From Candidatus Soleaferrea massiliensis AP7 (GTDB taxonomy: Bacteria; Bacillota; Clostridia; Oscillospirales; Ruminococcaceae): 64,000 nucleotides of DNA. Under the pieces are notes generated by a model. It saw nothing but the letters and a program-made list of their open reading frames with translations. It ran no database searches and had not been told where the DNA came from. This document shows, piece after piece, positions 17,176 to 25,461 of this stretch. The stretch lies in contig NZ_CCYH01000021.1 of the NCBI RefSeq assembly GCF_000820765.1, positions 62,001-126,000 on the forward strand, written 5' to 3'. Made by a program: the position numbers and the translations under genes. The first letter of the stretch is position 1, and every line of letters starts with the position of its first letter.

Positions 17176-18090
17176 TCATTCCTCCTTTGAGGAAATTGTA
17201 TGATAGATCTCCATTCCGTCATAGTAAAAATCCGACATGGTTTTCAAATATGTTTGAGGGGAAACGCCGCTGATATCCTTAAAATCCTTATCAAAATGGG
17301 CCTGATCAAAATATCCGGCCTGCTGCGACAATGCCGCAAAGAAGCAGGGCGATTTTTGTATCTGCGTTAACACATAGTTGAAGCGGGTTAAGCGTGCGAA
17401 GTGTTTGATGTTCATTCCGATTTGGGTGAGGAACAGGCGGTTCAGCTGCCGTTCACTGTAACCGGATTGCCGGGCGGCTTCCTTCACCTGCACTTGTCCA
17501 TGACTGCCGGAAATCAGGGCGGCCGCCGATACCAAGGCGTCCGAAACAACGAGCTTTTCCATCCGCCTGTACAAAATCTGGTCGCAGGTATTCGCCAATT
17601 CCGTCACGGTTTTTGATTTGACAAAGGCCTGATGCAGCGACTTGAAAAGCTCGCTGTCAATGTCTGCAAGCGAAAGGCGTTTTCCGGCGAACTCCGTCTG
17701 GCTCTGACGCGTGATCTGGTACAGACCGTAGGGTGAAAGCTGGATGAGCAGCAGGATACGGTAGCTGTTTGGCTCCGTTCCCAACGGAACAGGCGTCAGG
17801 GATGCTCCCCAGAGTTCGGCCATAACTGCAGTTCCGTCAAAAGCCAGCGACAATGTTCCGCAGGCGTTGGGCATAAGCGTATATTGGGCCGCAAACGTAT
17901 CGTTTGCTGGAAATGCGATGTTGTAATATAAAACATATTTCCTCAGCCCCGCATGAGAGGGGAACAGATTGAATTGGCTGTCCTGTTGGATCATCAAACG
18001 GTTTCTCCCTGCCTTTCCGGATACAGTTTTACGATATTCATGCAGTGTTTTCATGTTTGGCCGACTTATGTTTGCGAAATGCTTTTTCAT
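17176..18090 (-). CDS. AraC-family transcriptional regulator
   Basis: Up to 304 residues. The C-terminal ~100 residues are the double helix-turn-helix (VKEAARQSGYSERQLNRLFLTQIGM, then YFDQAHFDKDFKDISGVSPQTYL). The N-terminal ~150 residues resemble the DUF6597-type sensor half of AraC regulators. The start is uncertain: ATG 18090 gives the longest protein, while ATG 17994 (MIQQDS) fits the family start better and has AGGGAG about 10 bp upstream. It is cotranscribed with the VOC gene, whose product or its substrate may be part of the response (inference). Confidence 0.88.
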   Translation of the reverse strand: MKKHFANISRPNMKTLHEYRKTVSGKAGRNRLMIQQDSQFNLFPSHAGLRKYVLYYNIAFPANDTFAAQYTLMPNACGTLSLAFDGTAVMAELWGASLTPVPLGTEPNSYRILLLIQLSPYGLYQITRQSQTEFAGKRLSLADIDSELFKSLHQAFVKSKTVTELANTCDQILYRRMEKLVVSDALVSAAALISGSHGQVQVKEAARQSGYSERQLNRLFLTQIGMNIKHFARLTRFNYVLTQIQKSPCFFAALSQQAGYFDQAHFDKDFKDISGVSPQTYLKTMSDFYYDGMEIYHTISSKEE

Positions 18091-18250
18091 CAGGCTTTTT
18101 GTAGTCTTTGGTACCGCCGCGTTTCGCCCCCGGTGTGAGGGTTCTCCAGAGTTTCTGTACCCACAATTTTGAAACGTCCTGTTTTCACGGTTTTCAAAGC
18201 GAAGCTGGATTCCTGTGCGAGGACTTCACTGGCTGTCCCTTTACATCTTT

Positions 18251-18279
18251 ATTATATACACAAGTCCGGGTAATAGCAA
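18251..18279 (-). promoter_or_regulatory. Promoter of the AraC-VOC operon
   Basis: On the minus strand, TTGCTA (18279-18274), 17-bp spacer, TATAAT (18256-18251), about 160 bp upstream of the longest AraC start. Confidence 0.6.
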
Positions 18280-18447
18280 GAATCGTTCGGCATATCCGAA
18301 AAACCTTTTTAAAACATGCGCATATACTGATAAAAAGAGATGTTTTTTTGAAAAACTGCCCCTGAATAAAAAAATAGACAGATTTCTTTTTGATGTTTAA
18401 AAAAATATATTCAACAGATGAAAAATGGTTTTTTGTAAATTTCATAA

Positions 18448-18476
18448 TATACAATCCTGTCGAAAGATGTTATAAT
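18448..18476 (+). promoter_or_regulatory. Promoter of the Na/Pi symporter gene
   Basis: TATACA (18448-18453), 17-bp spacer, TATAAT (18471-18476), in an AT-rich region. Confidence 0.5.
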
Positions 18477-18545
18477 AATCGTGTATGTATACAAAGCGTC
18501 AAAATTTGGGGAAACGATTGTTTAAAGGACAATAGGGGGAGTTCA

Positions 18546-20318
18546 ATGAGTTTTTTTAACATTGTGTCGCTGTTGGGCGGTCTGGCAACGTTCCTGTTTG
18601 GTATGAATATCCTTAGCAGCGGCCTTGAAAAGCTTTCCGGCGGCCGCCTGGAGAAAACTCTGGAGAAATTTACTGACAAATTCTATAAGGGAATTTTACT
18701 TGGCGCACTTGTCACCGGCGTGATTCAAAGCTCATCCGCGACCACCGTTATCGTCGTGGGATTGGTCAACGCCGGTATTTTAAAACTGAAGCAGGCCATC
18801 TACGTCATCATGGGTGCGAACATCGGTACGACGGTGACGGCGCAGATTCTTCGTCTGAGCGACATCAGCGGCGACAACTTTTTGCTGTCCCTGGTAAAGC
18901 CCACCACGCTGGCGCCGATGGTGGCCGTGGTCGGCATCCTGCTGTTCATGACCTCGAAAAAGAACAAGCACAAGAACGTCGGCCAGATCTTTTTGGGATT
19001 TTCAGTCCTGTTCACCGGTATGTTCGCCATGGAGGGCGCTGTCAGCGTGCTCAAGGATGTGCCGGAGTTTACGCAGATCTTTGCGACCCTTTCGAATCCG
19101 ATTCTGGGCGTTGTGGTCGGCGCACTGGTCACGGCGATCATCCAGAGCTCGTCGGCCTCGGTCGGTATTTTGCAGGCGCTCAGCTCTACCGGCGGCATCA
19201 CCTACTCCGCGGCGTTTCCGATCATCATGGGCCAGAATATCGGCACCTGCGTGACCTCCCTGCTTTCCAGTATCGGCGCGAACAAAAACGCGCGCCGCGC
19301 CGCGATGGTGCATCTGTACTTCAACGTCATCGGCACCATTGTGTTCTTTGTGTTTACCTATACCTTCCAGCATTTTATCGGCTTCAGCTTCTGGGATCAG
19401 CCGATTGACCGCGGCGGCATCGCAAACTTCCATCTGGTCTTCAACATTGCGACGACCTTCCTGCTGCTGCCGTTCGCTTCGCTGCTGGAGAAGCTTGCGA
19501 AGCTCACCATCCGCGACAAGGATGGTGACGGACCTGTCAGCCAGACCAGCAATCTGGACGAACGTTTCCTCGTATCCCCGGGCCTTGCGCTGGTCCAGGC
19601 GCGCAACACGCTGGCGGTTATGATGGATCACGCAAAGGACAATTTCGCCAAGTCTGTGACGCTGTTCTCGAAGTATGACCGCAAGCTGGTCGCACGCATT
19701 GAGGAGCATGAGAACACCATCGATATCATGGAGGACCGGACCGGCAACTACCTCTTAAAGCTGGGCGACAAGGAGCTCAGCGACGAGGAGAGCCGTTCGG
19801 TGACCGAATATCTGCATATGATCAGCGAGGTCGAGCGAATCGGCGACTACTCCATCAACATCACCGAATCGGCCGGTATCCTATATGAGGACGACGTCTC
19901 GCTGTCCGATCAGGCGAAGCTGGAGTTAAACGCCATTGCGGATGCGGTATCGGAGATCATCGAGCTTTCACAGCGCGCCTTTGTGGAGAACGACGCCAAA
20001 CTCGCGTTGGATGTCGAACCGCTGGAGGAGACCATCGACGACATGGTGGATATGCTGAAGACCCGGCATATCATCCGTCTGAAGGATGGCACCTGCCAGG
20101 TGGAAGCCGGCGTGCACTTCCTCGAAACGCTGGCCAATCTTGAAAGGATTGCGGACCACTGTTCGAATATCGCCATCTATCTGATCGGCTATGTCAGCAA
20201 GGCGGGCCAGATTAACCGGCATGAATACATTGAAAACGTCCATCAGGGCAAGACCGGCGAATATGTCGCCAAATTTGAGCAGTACCGTGACAAATACCTG
20301 TCGCGGATTGCCGGATAA
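18546..20318 (+). CDS. Na+/Pi cotransporter family protein with PhoU-like C-terminal domain
   Basis: 590 residues from ATG 18546, preceded by AGGGGGA; the frame extends back to 18390 without a ribosome site. The membrane part is an inverted duplication with two QSSSA signatures (GVIQSSSATT and IIQSSSASVG), the hallmark of the NptA/SLC34 family, and 8-9 hydrophobic helices. The last ~220 residues are cytoplasmic, helical and PhoU-like (RIGDYSINITE, RIADHCSNIAIYL). It imports phosphate with sodium, or in some bacteria exports phosphate. It is preceded by its own promoter. Confidence 0.92.
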   Translation: MSFFNIVSLLGGLATFLFGMNILSSGLEKLSGGRLEKTLEKFTDKFYKGILLGALVTGVIQSSSATTVIVVGLVNAGILKLKQAIYVIMGANIGTTVTAQILRLSDISGDNFLLSLVKPTTLAPMVAVVGILLFMTSKKNKHKNVGQIFLGFSVLFTGMFAMEGAVSVLKDVPEFTQIFATLSNPILGVVVGALVTAIIQSSSASVGILQALSSTGGITYSAAFPIIMGQNIGTCVTSLLSSIGANKNARRAAMVHLYFNVIGTIVFFVFTYTFQHFIGFSFWDQPIDRGGIANFHLVFNIATTFLLLPFASLLEKLAKLTIRDKDGDGPVSQTSNLDERFLVSPGLALVQARNTLAVMMDHAKDNFAKSVTLFSKYDRKLVARIEEHENTIDIMEDRTGNYLLKLGDKELSDEESRSVTEYLHMISEVERIGDYSINITESAGILYEDDVSLSDQAKLELNAIADAVSEIIELSQRAFVENDAKLALDVEPLEETIDDMVDMLKTRHIIRLKDGTCQVEAGVHFLETLANLERIADHCSNIAIYLIGYVSKAGQINRHEYIENVHQGKTGEYVAKFEQYRDKYLSRIAG

Positions 20319-20358
20319 ACGTCAGGCAGATCTCACGCGGTGCATCGAAGGCAGCCGT

Positions 20359-20381
20359 AAATTGTGAATCGTTCACAATTT
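20359..20381. promoter_or_regulatory. Palindrome resembling a Rex operator
   Basis: A 10-bp perfect inverted repeat with a 3-nt centre; the core is TTGTGAA-TCG-TTCACAA. The Rex consensus of Bacilli is TTGTGAA-N4-TTCACAA, so the spacing here is one base short. It lies 43 bp after the symporter stop and about 180 bp before yebC. Confidence 0.35.
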
Positions 20382-20560
20382 GCGCGCCGGGATGCGCCGC
20401 ATTCTTTGGGCTGATTCCATCAAATTTGCAGAGCGTCTTGTATCCGCAAAACGGATGTGATACAATAAACAAATAACGGATTTATCAAAGAAGACACGGC
20501 AAAGAGCGGAAAGATACCCCGGCAAAGGCCGTGTGAAACGGATCGGAAAGGAAGATATGA

Positions 20561-21292
20561 ATGTCCGGACATTCCAAATGGAGCAATATCAAGAGGAAAA
20601 AAGAGAAGACAGACGCGCAGAAGGGCAAGATCTTTACCAAGATCGGCCGTGAAATCACCGTAGCCGTCAAGGAAGGCGGAGCGGACCCCAGCTCGAACTC
20701 CAAATTGAAGGATTTGATCATAAAGGCGAAGGCCAACAACGTGCCGAACGACAATATCGACCGCATCATCAAGAAGGCGGCCGGCGACAGCGAGAAGAAC
20801 AACTTTGAAGAGATCACCTACGAAGGCTACGGCCCCTGCGGCGTCGCGGTCATCGTGGAGGCGCTGACCGACAACCGCAACCGCACTGCCGGCGATGTGC
20901 GCCACTACTTTGACAAGTACGGCGGCAATCTGGGACAGACCGGCTGCGTCTCGTTCATGTTCGCGCAGAAGGGCGTCGTCATCATAAAAAATGAGGGCCT
21001 GGACGAAGAGAAGGTCATGGAGGATTGCTTTGAGGCGGGCGCCGTCGACTTCAACTTTGAGGATGAGATCGTCGAGGTCTTCACCGATACAGCCGAGGTT
21101 TCGAAGGTGCGCGATTTCCTGACCGACAAGGGCTATGAACTGGAGTCGGCGGAAATTGAGTACATCCCGTCCACCTACACCAGGATCGACGACGAGGAGC
21201 TGCGCATCAAAATGAACCGCCTGCTCGAGATGCTCGACGACAACGACGACGTGCAGAATGTCTGGCACAACTGGGACAACGAAGACGAATAA
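20561..21292 (+). CDS. yebC: YebC/PmpR-family protein
   Basis: 243 residues, standard length. N-terminal SGHSKWSNIKRKKEK followed by FTKIGREITVAVKEGG is diagnostic of the YebC/TACO1 family, as are YEGYGPCGVA and NRNRTAGDVRHYF. Family members are described as transcription regulators or, more recently, as translation factors that relieve ribosome stalling at proline stretches; either role may apply here. GGAAAGGAAG precedes the ATG. A hairpin follows at 21309-21353. Confidence 0.95.
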   Translation: MSGHSKWSNIKRKKEKTDAQKGKIFTKIGREITVAVKEGGADPSSNSKLKDLIIKAKANNVPNDNIDRIIKKAAGDSEKNNFEEITYEGYGPCGVAVIVEALTDNRNRTAGDVRHYFDKYGGNLGQTGCVSFMFAQKGVVIIKNEGLDEEKVMEDCFEAGAVDFNFEDEIVEVFTDTAEVSKVRDFLTDKGYELESAEIEYIPSTYTRIDDEELRIKMNRLLEMLDDNDDVQNVWHNWDNEDE

Positions 21293-21308
21293 AACCGAAA
21301 TACAGGAA

Positions 21309-21353
21309 GAGGCCCCCTTTGAACCATCCGTGCGATGGGACAAAGGGGGCCTC
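21309..21353 (+). terminator. Terminator-like hairpin after yebC
   Basis: 13-bp stem (21309-21321 with 21341-21353, GAGGCCCCCTTTG) with an inner stem CCATC/GATGG; the T-run is weak. Confidence 0.6.
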
Positions 21354-21427
21354 ATTTCTGTGCGCTTGTTTCATCTGCTTGCGATGCGCAGAACGGGATT
21401 CGATGCGTTTTTTCACAGGGATATGAA

Positions 21428-21461
21428 TAAAAAACTCCCGGCCCTGTAAGGAAGGCCGGGA
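21428..21461 (-). terminator. Terminator of the left 91-aa gene copy
   Basis: Stem TCCCGGCC/GGCCGGGA (21436-21443, 21454-21461); on the minus strand it is followed by a T-run. A matching terminator follows the other gene copy at 22331-22368. Confidence 0.75.
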
Positions 21462-21514
21462 AGCGTGAAGCGTATCTCTATTGTTAAAGATAGGGGTAAT
21501 CAGTGGCGATGGGT

Positions 21515-21790
21515 TTACGCAGCGTGTACAGACGCGACTGCGTATTCTTTTTCTTTGATCATATTGATGATCTCAATGTTGTTGGTTTCAACGGTTGCGA
21601 CTACATCCGGTTTTACAACGGTCATCAATGCCAGAGAGGTTCTGCCGTTTGTTTCACCGGTACCCTGTTTGACGATGACGGTTCCATCCAAACCGATCAA
21701 GCTGTTGGAAAAATCTTTGTAGTCGTTTACGACTTCCTTACCATTTTCGAATTTAATGCTTCTGAATTTCACCTGAATGTTATACAACAT
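21515..21790 (-). CDS. Small protein of unknown family, duplicated copy 1
   Basis: 91 residues, with TAGGAGGAATGTG before the ATG. It is 82/91 identical to the protein at 22430-22705. It begins MLYNIQVKFRSIKFENGK and contains DYKDFSNSLIGLDGTVIV and TVETNNIEIINMIKEKEY. It reads as a compact, soluble, mixed alpha/beta protein without signal peptide, membrane segment or cysteine. I do not recognise the family. Promoter, 5' leader and terminator are duplicated together with the gene. The substitutions between copies (positions 4, 11, 20, 29, 60, 62, 64, 70 and 85) are mostly conservative, arguing that both copies are maintained as proteins. Confidence 0.75.
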   Translation of the reverse strand: MLYNIQVKFRSIKFENGKEVVNDYKDFSNSLIGLDGTVIVKQGTGETNGRTSLALMTVVKPDVVATVETNNIEIINMIKEKEYAVASVHAA

Positions 21791-21991
21791 AACACATTCC
21801 TCCTAAACACTAGTACTGTTTTCGTATATATGAAGATTTATTGGATGGCGTTTTAAGGAGTAAGCTCATTTGAAAGGGGAAGAGCGGAGCTCTTTGACGG
21901 GTGTTGGGAGAATCATCCCTTTGATCTAAAGCCTACATCCCAGTCATATGAAGGTGTATCTTGCGGTGTTCCCTTCCTTGACTGTGACTCT

Positions 21992-22020
21992 ATTATAACA
22001 CGATGTGCAGGAAAAGTCTA
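21992..22020 (-). promoter_or_regulatory. Promoter of 91-aa gene copy 1
   Basis: On the minus strand, TAGACT (22020-22015), 17-bp spacer, TATAAT (21997-21992). It gives a leader of about 190 nt. Its counterpart is at 22902-22930. Confidence 0.6.
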
Positions 22021-22068
22021 GATGTAGAACGCACGAACTTGTGGAAGAGAAAATCAAAATTAATAGTC

Positions 22069-22106
22069 ATTATGCACTAATTGAATGTGTTGAAATAGTG
22101 CATAAT
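22069..22106. promoter_or_regulatory. 11-bp inverted repeat upstream of copy 1
   Basis: ATTATGCACTA (22069-22079) and TAGTGCATAAT (22096-22106), with a 16-nt centre. It lies about 50 bp upstream of the -35, and the same repeat occurs at the equivalent place in copy 2. It may be a regulator binding site or an RNA hairpin. Confidence 0.5.
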
Positions 22107-22330
22107 AAACAAATGACGGGTACGAGTGCACAAATTGAAAAACTTGAATTTATGCATTGTGTCTATACAAAATTCCGCTGAAACAGAGCGAGAACCAAAC
22201 AAACCGGGCTGAAGCAAAACAATTACCAAACAAACTGTGGTGATGGCTTCGCGGAGAAGCGATGCATGCGGGGTCTGCCGGCTGAATATATGATACAGCC
22301 CCCTGCATGGGTGCGGCGGCATATCAAAAC

Positions 22331-22368
22331 AAAAAAAGGCCGCCGGCTCTGTAAGGAAAGCCGGCGGC
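22331..22368 (-). terminator. Terminator of the right 91-aa gene copy
   Basis: Stem GCCGCCGGCT/AGCCGGCGGC (22339-22348, 22359-22368), then seven Ts on the minus strand (22337-22331). Confidence 0.85.
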
Positions 22369-22429
22369 AAAAAGCGTATCATGATTTTTTAAGGAAATGG
22401 GGTTTTAGTGGGTGATGGGTTTCATTCTA

Positions 22430-22705
22430 TTACGCAGCGTGTACAGACGCGGCTGCGTATTCCTTTTCTTTGATCATATTGATGATCTCGATGTTATCAG
22501 TTTCTACGGTTGCGGCAACCTCAGGCTCCACAACGGTCATCAGAGCCAGAGAGGTTCTGCCGTTGGTTTCGCCGGTGCCCTGTTTCACGATGACGGTTCC
22601 ATCCAAACCGATCAGGCTGTCGGAAAAGTCCTTGTAATCGTTTACGATCTCTTTGCCGTTTTCGAATTTAATCTTTCTGAATTTCACTTGAATGCTATAC
22701 AACAT
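22430..22705 (-). CDS. Small protein of unknown family, duplicated copy 2
   Basis: 91 residues and 82/91 identical to the product of 21515-21790, in the same orientation 915 bp away. Same TAGGAGGAATGTG ribosome site. It keeps GLDGTVIVKQGTGETNGRTS unchanged between copies, the most conserved stretch and the best candidate for a functional site. This copy is slightly more acidic (N to D, K to E changes). It has its own promoter (22902-22930), inverted repeat (22979-23016) and terminator. Function unknown. Confidence 0.75.
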   Translation of the reverse strand: MLYSIQVKFRKIKFENGKEIVNDYKDFSDSLIGLDGTVIVKQGTGETNGRTSLALMTVVEPEVAATVETDNIEIINMIKEKEYAAASVHAA

Positions 22706-22901
22706 AACACATTCCTCCTAAACACTAGTACTGTTTTCGTATATATGAAGATTTATTGGATGGCAGTTTTGCTACGGCGTTCTGAAAGGGGAGGAGACAT
22801 GCTCCTGACAGGTTGATGGAAGAGGTATCCCGATCATCCGCCGTGTTTTTCAGTTTCAGGTGAAAATCCTTTATGGGATATCCCTCCTTGACTGTGACTC
22901 T

Positions 22902-22930
22902 ATTATAGCACGCCGCGCAGGGAAAATCCA
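22902..22930 (-). promoter_or_regulatory. Promoter of 91-aa gene copy 2
   Basis: On the minus strand, TGGATT (22930-22925), 17-bp spacer, TATAAT (22907-22902) with TGC directly upstream (extended -10). Confidence 0.65.
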
Positions 22931-22978
22931 GATGTAGAACATACGAACTTCGCGGCAAGGTTAAATGGATTACTGGTC

Positions 22979-23016
22979 ATTATGCACTAATATATAGGCT
23001 GATAATAGTGCATAAT
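22979..23016. promoter_or_regulatory. 11-bp inverted repeat upstream of copy 2
   Basis: ATTATGCACTA (22979-22989) and TAGTGCATAAT (23006-23016). The arms are identical to those at 22069-22106 while the 16-nt centre differs, so the arms are what is conserved. Confidence 0.55.
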
Positions 23017-23228
23017 AACCAATCGACATGGATTGTTGCACAAAATTGGATACTGAAATTTATGCAAAATAACGGTAAAGCGTGCGTAAAGCCGCGCAAA
23101 GATGAGGGAACAGGAGCAAGCCGGACGTCCTGCGGCGGGAAAGTCCGATTCCGGCAAAATTGGCGTTTTTTAAGCATTTTTCATCAATCTGTGGTATACT
23201 GTATCCATCAAAGATGAGGAGGAAGAGC

Positions 23229-24179
23229 ATGGACAATCCGTTTCCGTACACCGACAGCAACAAACGTTACCATACACTGAACTATCATCTGCGGCAGACC
23301 TTCGGATGCAAGGTGTTCAAGGTGTCGCTGAACGCCGGTTTTACCTGTCCGAACCGGGACGGGACCAGGGGCATTGGCGGCTGCATCTTCTGCTCCGAAG
23401 CGGGCAGCGGGGATTTTGCCGGAAATCCCGCCGAGGACCTTTACAGCCAGTTCTGCAAGGTGAAGGAACAGCTCCATCACAAATGGCCGCGGGCGAAGTA
23501 TGTCGCTTATTTTCAGGCCTATACAAACACCTATGCGCCGATCGATGTGCTGCGGGAAAAATATGAGGCTGCGCTGCGATTTGACGGCGTGGTGGGGTTG
23601 AGCATCGCGACAAGGCCGGACGCGATCAGTGATGAGACGCTGGATTATCTCGCGGACCTGCATCAAAGAACCTATTTGGTGGTGGAGCTTGGCCTGCAGA
23701 CGGCTCATGACCAAACCGGCAGGCTGATCAACCGCTGTTTTGACTATGCGGAATTTGAGCGGACGTTCCGAAAGCTGAAGGAGCTCGGCGTCCGGGTCTG
23801 CGTGCACCTGATCAACGGCCTTCCGGGGGAGGACCGGGAGATGATGCTCGAGACGGTGCGCCGTGTGGCCGCGCTCGGGCCGCACAGCGTCAAGCTGCAT
23901 CTGCTGCATGTGCTGAGAGGGACCCAGCTTGAGAAGCTGTATGAGGACGGTGCGTTCAGGCTGCTGGAGCTTGAGGAATATGTGGACATCGTCTGCTCGC
24001 AGCTCGAGCTGCTGCCGGCTGCGGCCGTCATCGGCCGGGTGACCGGGGACGGCGCGAAGGAACAGCTCGTCGGCCCGATGTGGAGCCTGAAAAAGTTTGT
24101 GGTGATGAATGAAATCGATAAGGAGCTGCTGCGCCGGAACAGTTACCAGGGGCGGCTGGCAAAGGGGGATGCAGGGTGA
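23229..24179 (+). CDS. ytqA: TIGR01212-family radical SAM protein (YtqA)
   Basis: 316 residues from ATG 23229, with GAGGAGGA just upstream; an open frame reaches back to 23160 without a site. Cysteine cluster CPNRDGTRGIGGCIFC (C-x10-C-x2-C) is the unusual 4Fe-4S motif of this family, followed by YFQAYTNTYAP and GLSIATRPD. In B. subtilis YtqA lies beside YtqB; as I recall it has been reported (MnmL) to act in mnm5s2U formation at the tRNA wobble uridine. The downstream ytqB overlaps by 4 bp (GTGA), which strongly supports joint function. Confidence 0.9.
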   Translation: MDNPFPYTDSNKRYHTLNYHLRQTFGCKVFKVSLNAGFTCPNRDGTRGIGGCIFCSEAGSGDFAGNPAEDLYSQFCKVKEQLHHKWPRAKYVAYFQAYTNTYAPIDVLREKYEAALRFDGVVGLSIATRPDAISDETLDYLADLHQRTYLVVELGLQTAHDQTGRLINRCFDYAEFERTFRKLKELGVRVCVHLINGLPGEDREMMLETVRRVAALGPHSVKLHLLHVLRGTQLEKLYEDGAFRLLELEEYVDIVCSQLELLPAAAVIGRVTGDGAKEQLVGPMWSLKKFVVMNEIDKELLRRNSYQGRLAKGDAG

Positions 24180-24742
24180 AATATGTGCTGGATTTTGCAA
24201 AGGAGCTGCTGCGGGATGTGCTGCATGAGGACAGCGCCGCGGCGGATTTTACGATGGGAAACGGCCATGACACGCTGTTTTTGGCCCAGCTGCTTCCCAA
24301 AGGCAGGGTATACGCGTTCGATATCCAGGAAAAAGCGCTGCGCGCTACCGTGAAGCTGCTGCAGGAGCATGACGCGAGGAGGCGGACGGTGCTCATCTGG
24401 GACAGCCACAGCAATTTGGACCGCTATATAAAGGAAGAGCTTGACGCGGGCATCTTCAACCTCGGCTACCTGCCCGGTGCGGACAAGACGGTCACCTCCC
24501 TGCCGCAGAGCACGCTGTGCGCACTTCAAAAGGCTCTCGTCCTGCTCCGGGAGGGCGGCGTCATCGTGCTGGTCGTCTATCCCGGGCACCCAAATGGGAA
24601 ACGGGAATCGGACGCGCTGCTGGAGTTCGTCTCAGAGCTGGACGCGAAGCGGTACGATGTGCTGCGGTATTCCTTCTTAAATAAAAAAGATCCGCCCTAT
24701 CTTCTGGCCATCCAGAAAAGGGTGACGCATACAGCTTTGTAA
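24176..24742 (+). CDS. mnmM: Class I SAM-dependent methyltransferase YtqB/MnmM
   Basis: 188 residues, GTG start overlapping the ytqA stop codon by 4 bp (translational coupling). SAM-binding motif region DFTMGNGHDTLFLAQLL, acidic second motif VYAFDIQ, then NLGYLPGADK, characteristic of the YtqB family. YtqB has been described as MnmM, which methylates 5-aminomethyl(-2-thio)uridine in tRNA to the mnm5 form. No obvious terminator follows before the dcw promoter. Confidence 0.87.
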   Translation: MKYVLDFAKELLRDVLHEDSAAADFTMGNGHDTLFLAQLLPKGRVYAFDIQEKALRATVKLLQEHDARRRTVLIWDSHSNLDRYIKEELDAGIFNLGYLPGADKTVTSLPQSTLCALQKALVLLREGGVIVLVVYPGHPNGKRESDALLEFVSELDAKRYDVLRYSFLNKKDPPYLLAIQKRVTHTAL

Positions 24743-24930
24743 CTGCCATCCGGTTCAGGAAGGATCGGATAGGGAAATGTATCCTGCAAATGGGTGAATT
24801 TCCTTTTTATAGGTTTTTGAATTCTCAAATTGCAACGTTTTATCTAAAAATCTCAGAAAATTTTGGAATAAAGCAACAAGAAAATTTCTGAAAATCCAAA
24901 AAAAGAAAGGATGTTTTTTTGTCGAAAGGC

Positions 24931-24959
24931 TTGCAATTTGTATGGGCACACGGTATAAT
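24931..24959 (+). promoter_or_regulatory. Promoter of the mraZ/dcw operon
   Basis: TTGCAA (24931-24936), 17-bp spacer, TATAAT (24954-24959). The MraZ repeats begin about 8 bp downstream, covering the expected transcription start. Confidence 0.8.
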
Positions 24960-24964
24960 AATAG

Positions 24965-24994
24965 AAAAGTGGTTGCAAGTGGTGAAAAGTGGTG
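24965..24994 (+). promoter_or_regulatory. MraZ operator: three GTGG repeats at 10-bp spacing
   Basis: GTGG occurs at 24969, 24979 and 24989, each preceded by AA (AAAAGTGG, GCAAGTGG, AAAAGTGG). MraZ proteins bind direct repeats of this kind (AAAGTG boxes in Mollicutes, TGGGN in E. coli) near the mraZ promoter and repress it. Confidence 0.8.
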
Positions 24995-25030
24995 AACCGA
25001 ACCTCGAAGCGGGGAAGGATGTGAAGGGTT

Positions 25031-25447
25031 ATGACCGGCGAATACGGATGTGTATTGGATGTTAAAGGCAGAATAACCTTTCCCGCCAAGCTGCGCGAGT
25101 CGCTCGGGGAAACCTTCATGGTCACCAAGGGCCTGGACGGCTGCCTGTTCGTCTACCCGATGGATGAGTGGTCGGTTTTAGAGGACAAGATCAAAAACCT
25201 GCCGATGTCCAAGAGCCGCAACCTGCAGCGCTTCTTCTTTGCGGGCGCCGTGGATGTGACGCCGGACAAGCAGGGCAGGGTGCTGATCCCGGCCAACCTG
25301 AGAACCTATGCGGACCTCGGCAAGGACATCGTGGTGGCCGGCGCGTCGGTCCGGGCGGAAATCTGGGACAAAGAGAAGTGGGAGAGCCTGCAGTCTGAGC
25401 TGGATTCCGACATGATCGCGCAGCAGATGGATGAAATTGATTTTTAA
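25031..25447 (+). CDS. mraZ: Transcriptional regulator MraZ
   Basis: 138 residues, first gene of the division/cell-wall cluster. Two SpoVT/AbrB-like repeats are visible: GEYGCVLDVKGRITFPAKLRE with LDGCLFVYP, and FAGAVDVTPDKQGRVLIPANLR with DIVVAGA. MraZ forms a ring that binds direct repeats in its own promoter, and three such repeats are present at 24965-24994. rsmH follows 14 bp downstream. The ATG is preceded by GAAGGATGTGAAGGG. Confidence 0.96.
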   Translation: MTGEYGCVLDVKGRITFPAKLRESLGETFMVTKGLDGCLFVYPMDEWSVLEDKIKNLPMSKSRNLQRFFFAGAVDVTPDKQGRVLIPANLRTYADLGKDIVVAGASVRAEIWDKEKWESLQSELDSDMIAQQMDEIDF

Positions 25448-25461
25448 AAGGGGAACGCGGC

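Noticed and set aside
20359..20381. Confident Rex operator call
   Set aside because: The half-sites fit, but the centre is 3 bp rather than 4, so it is listed only as a possible operator.
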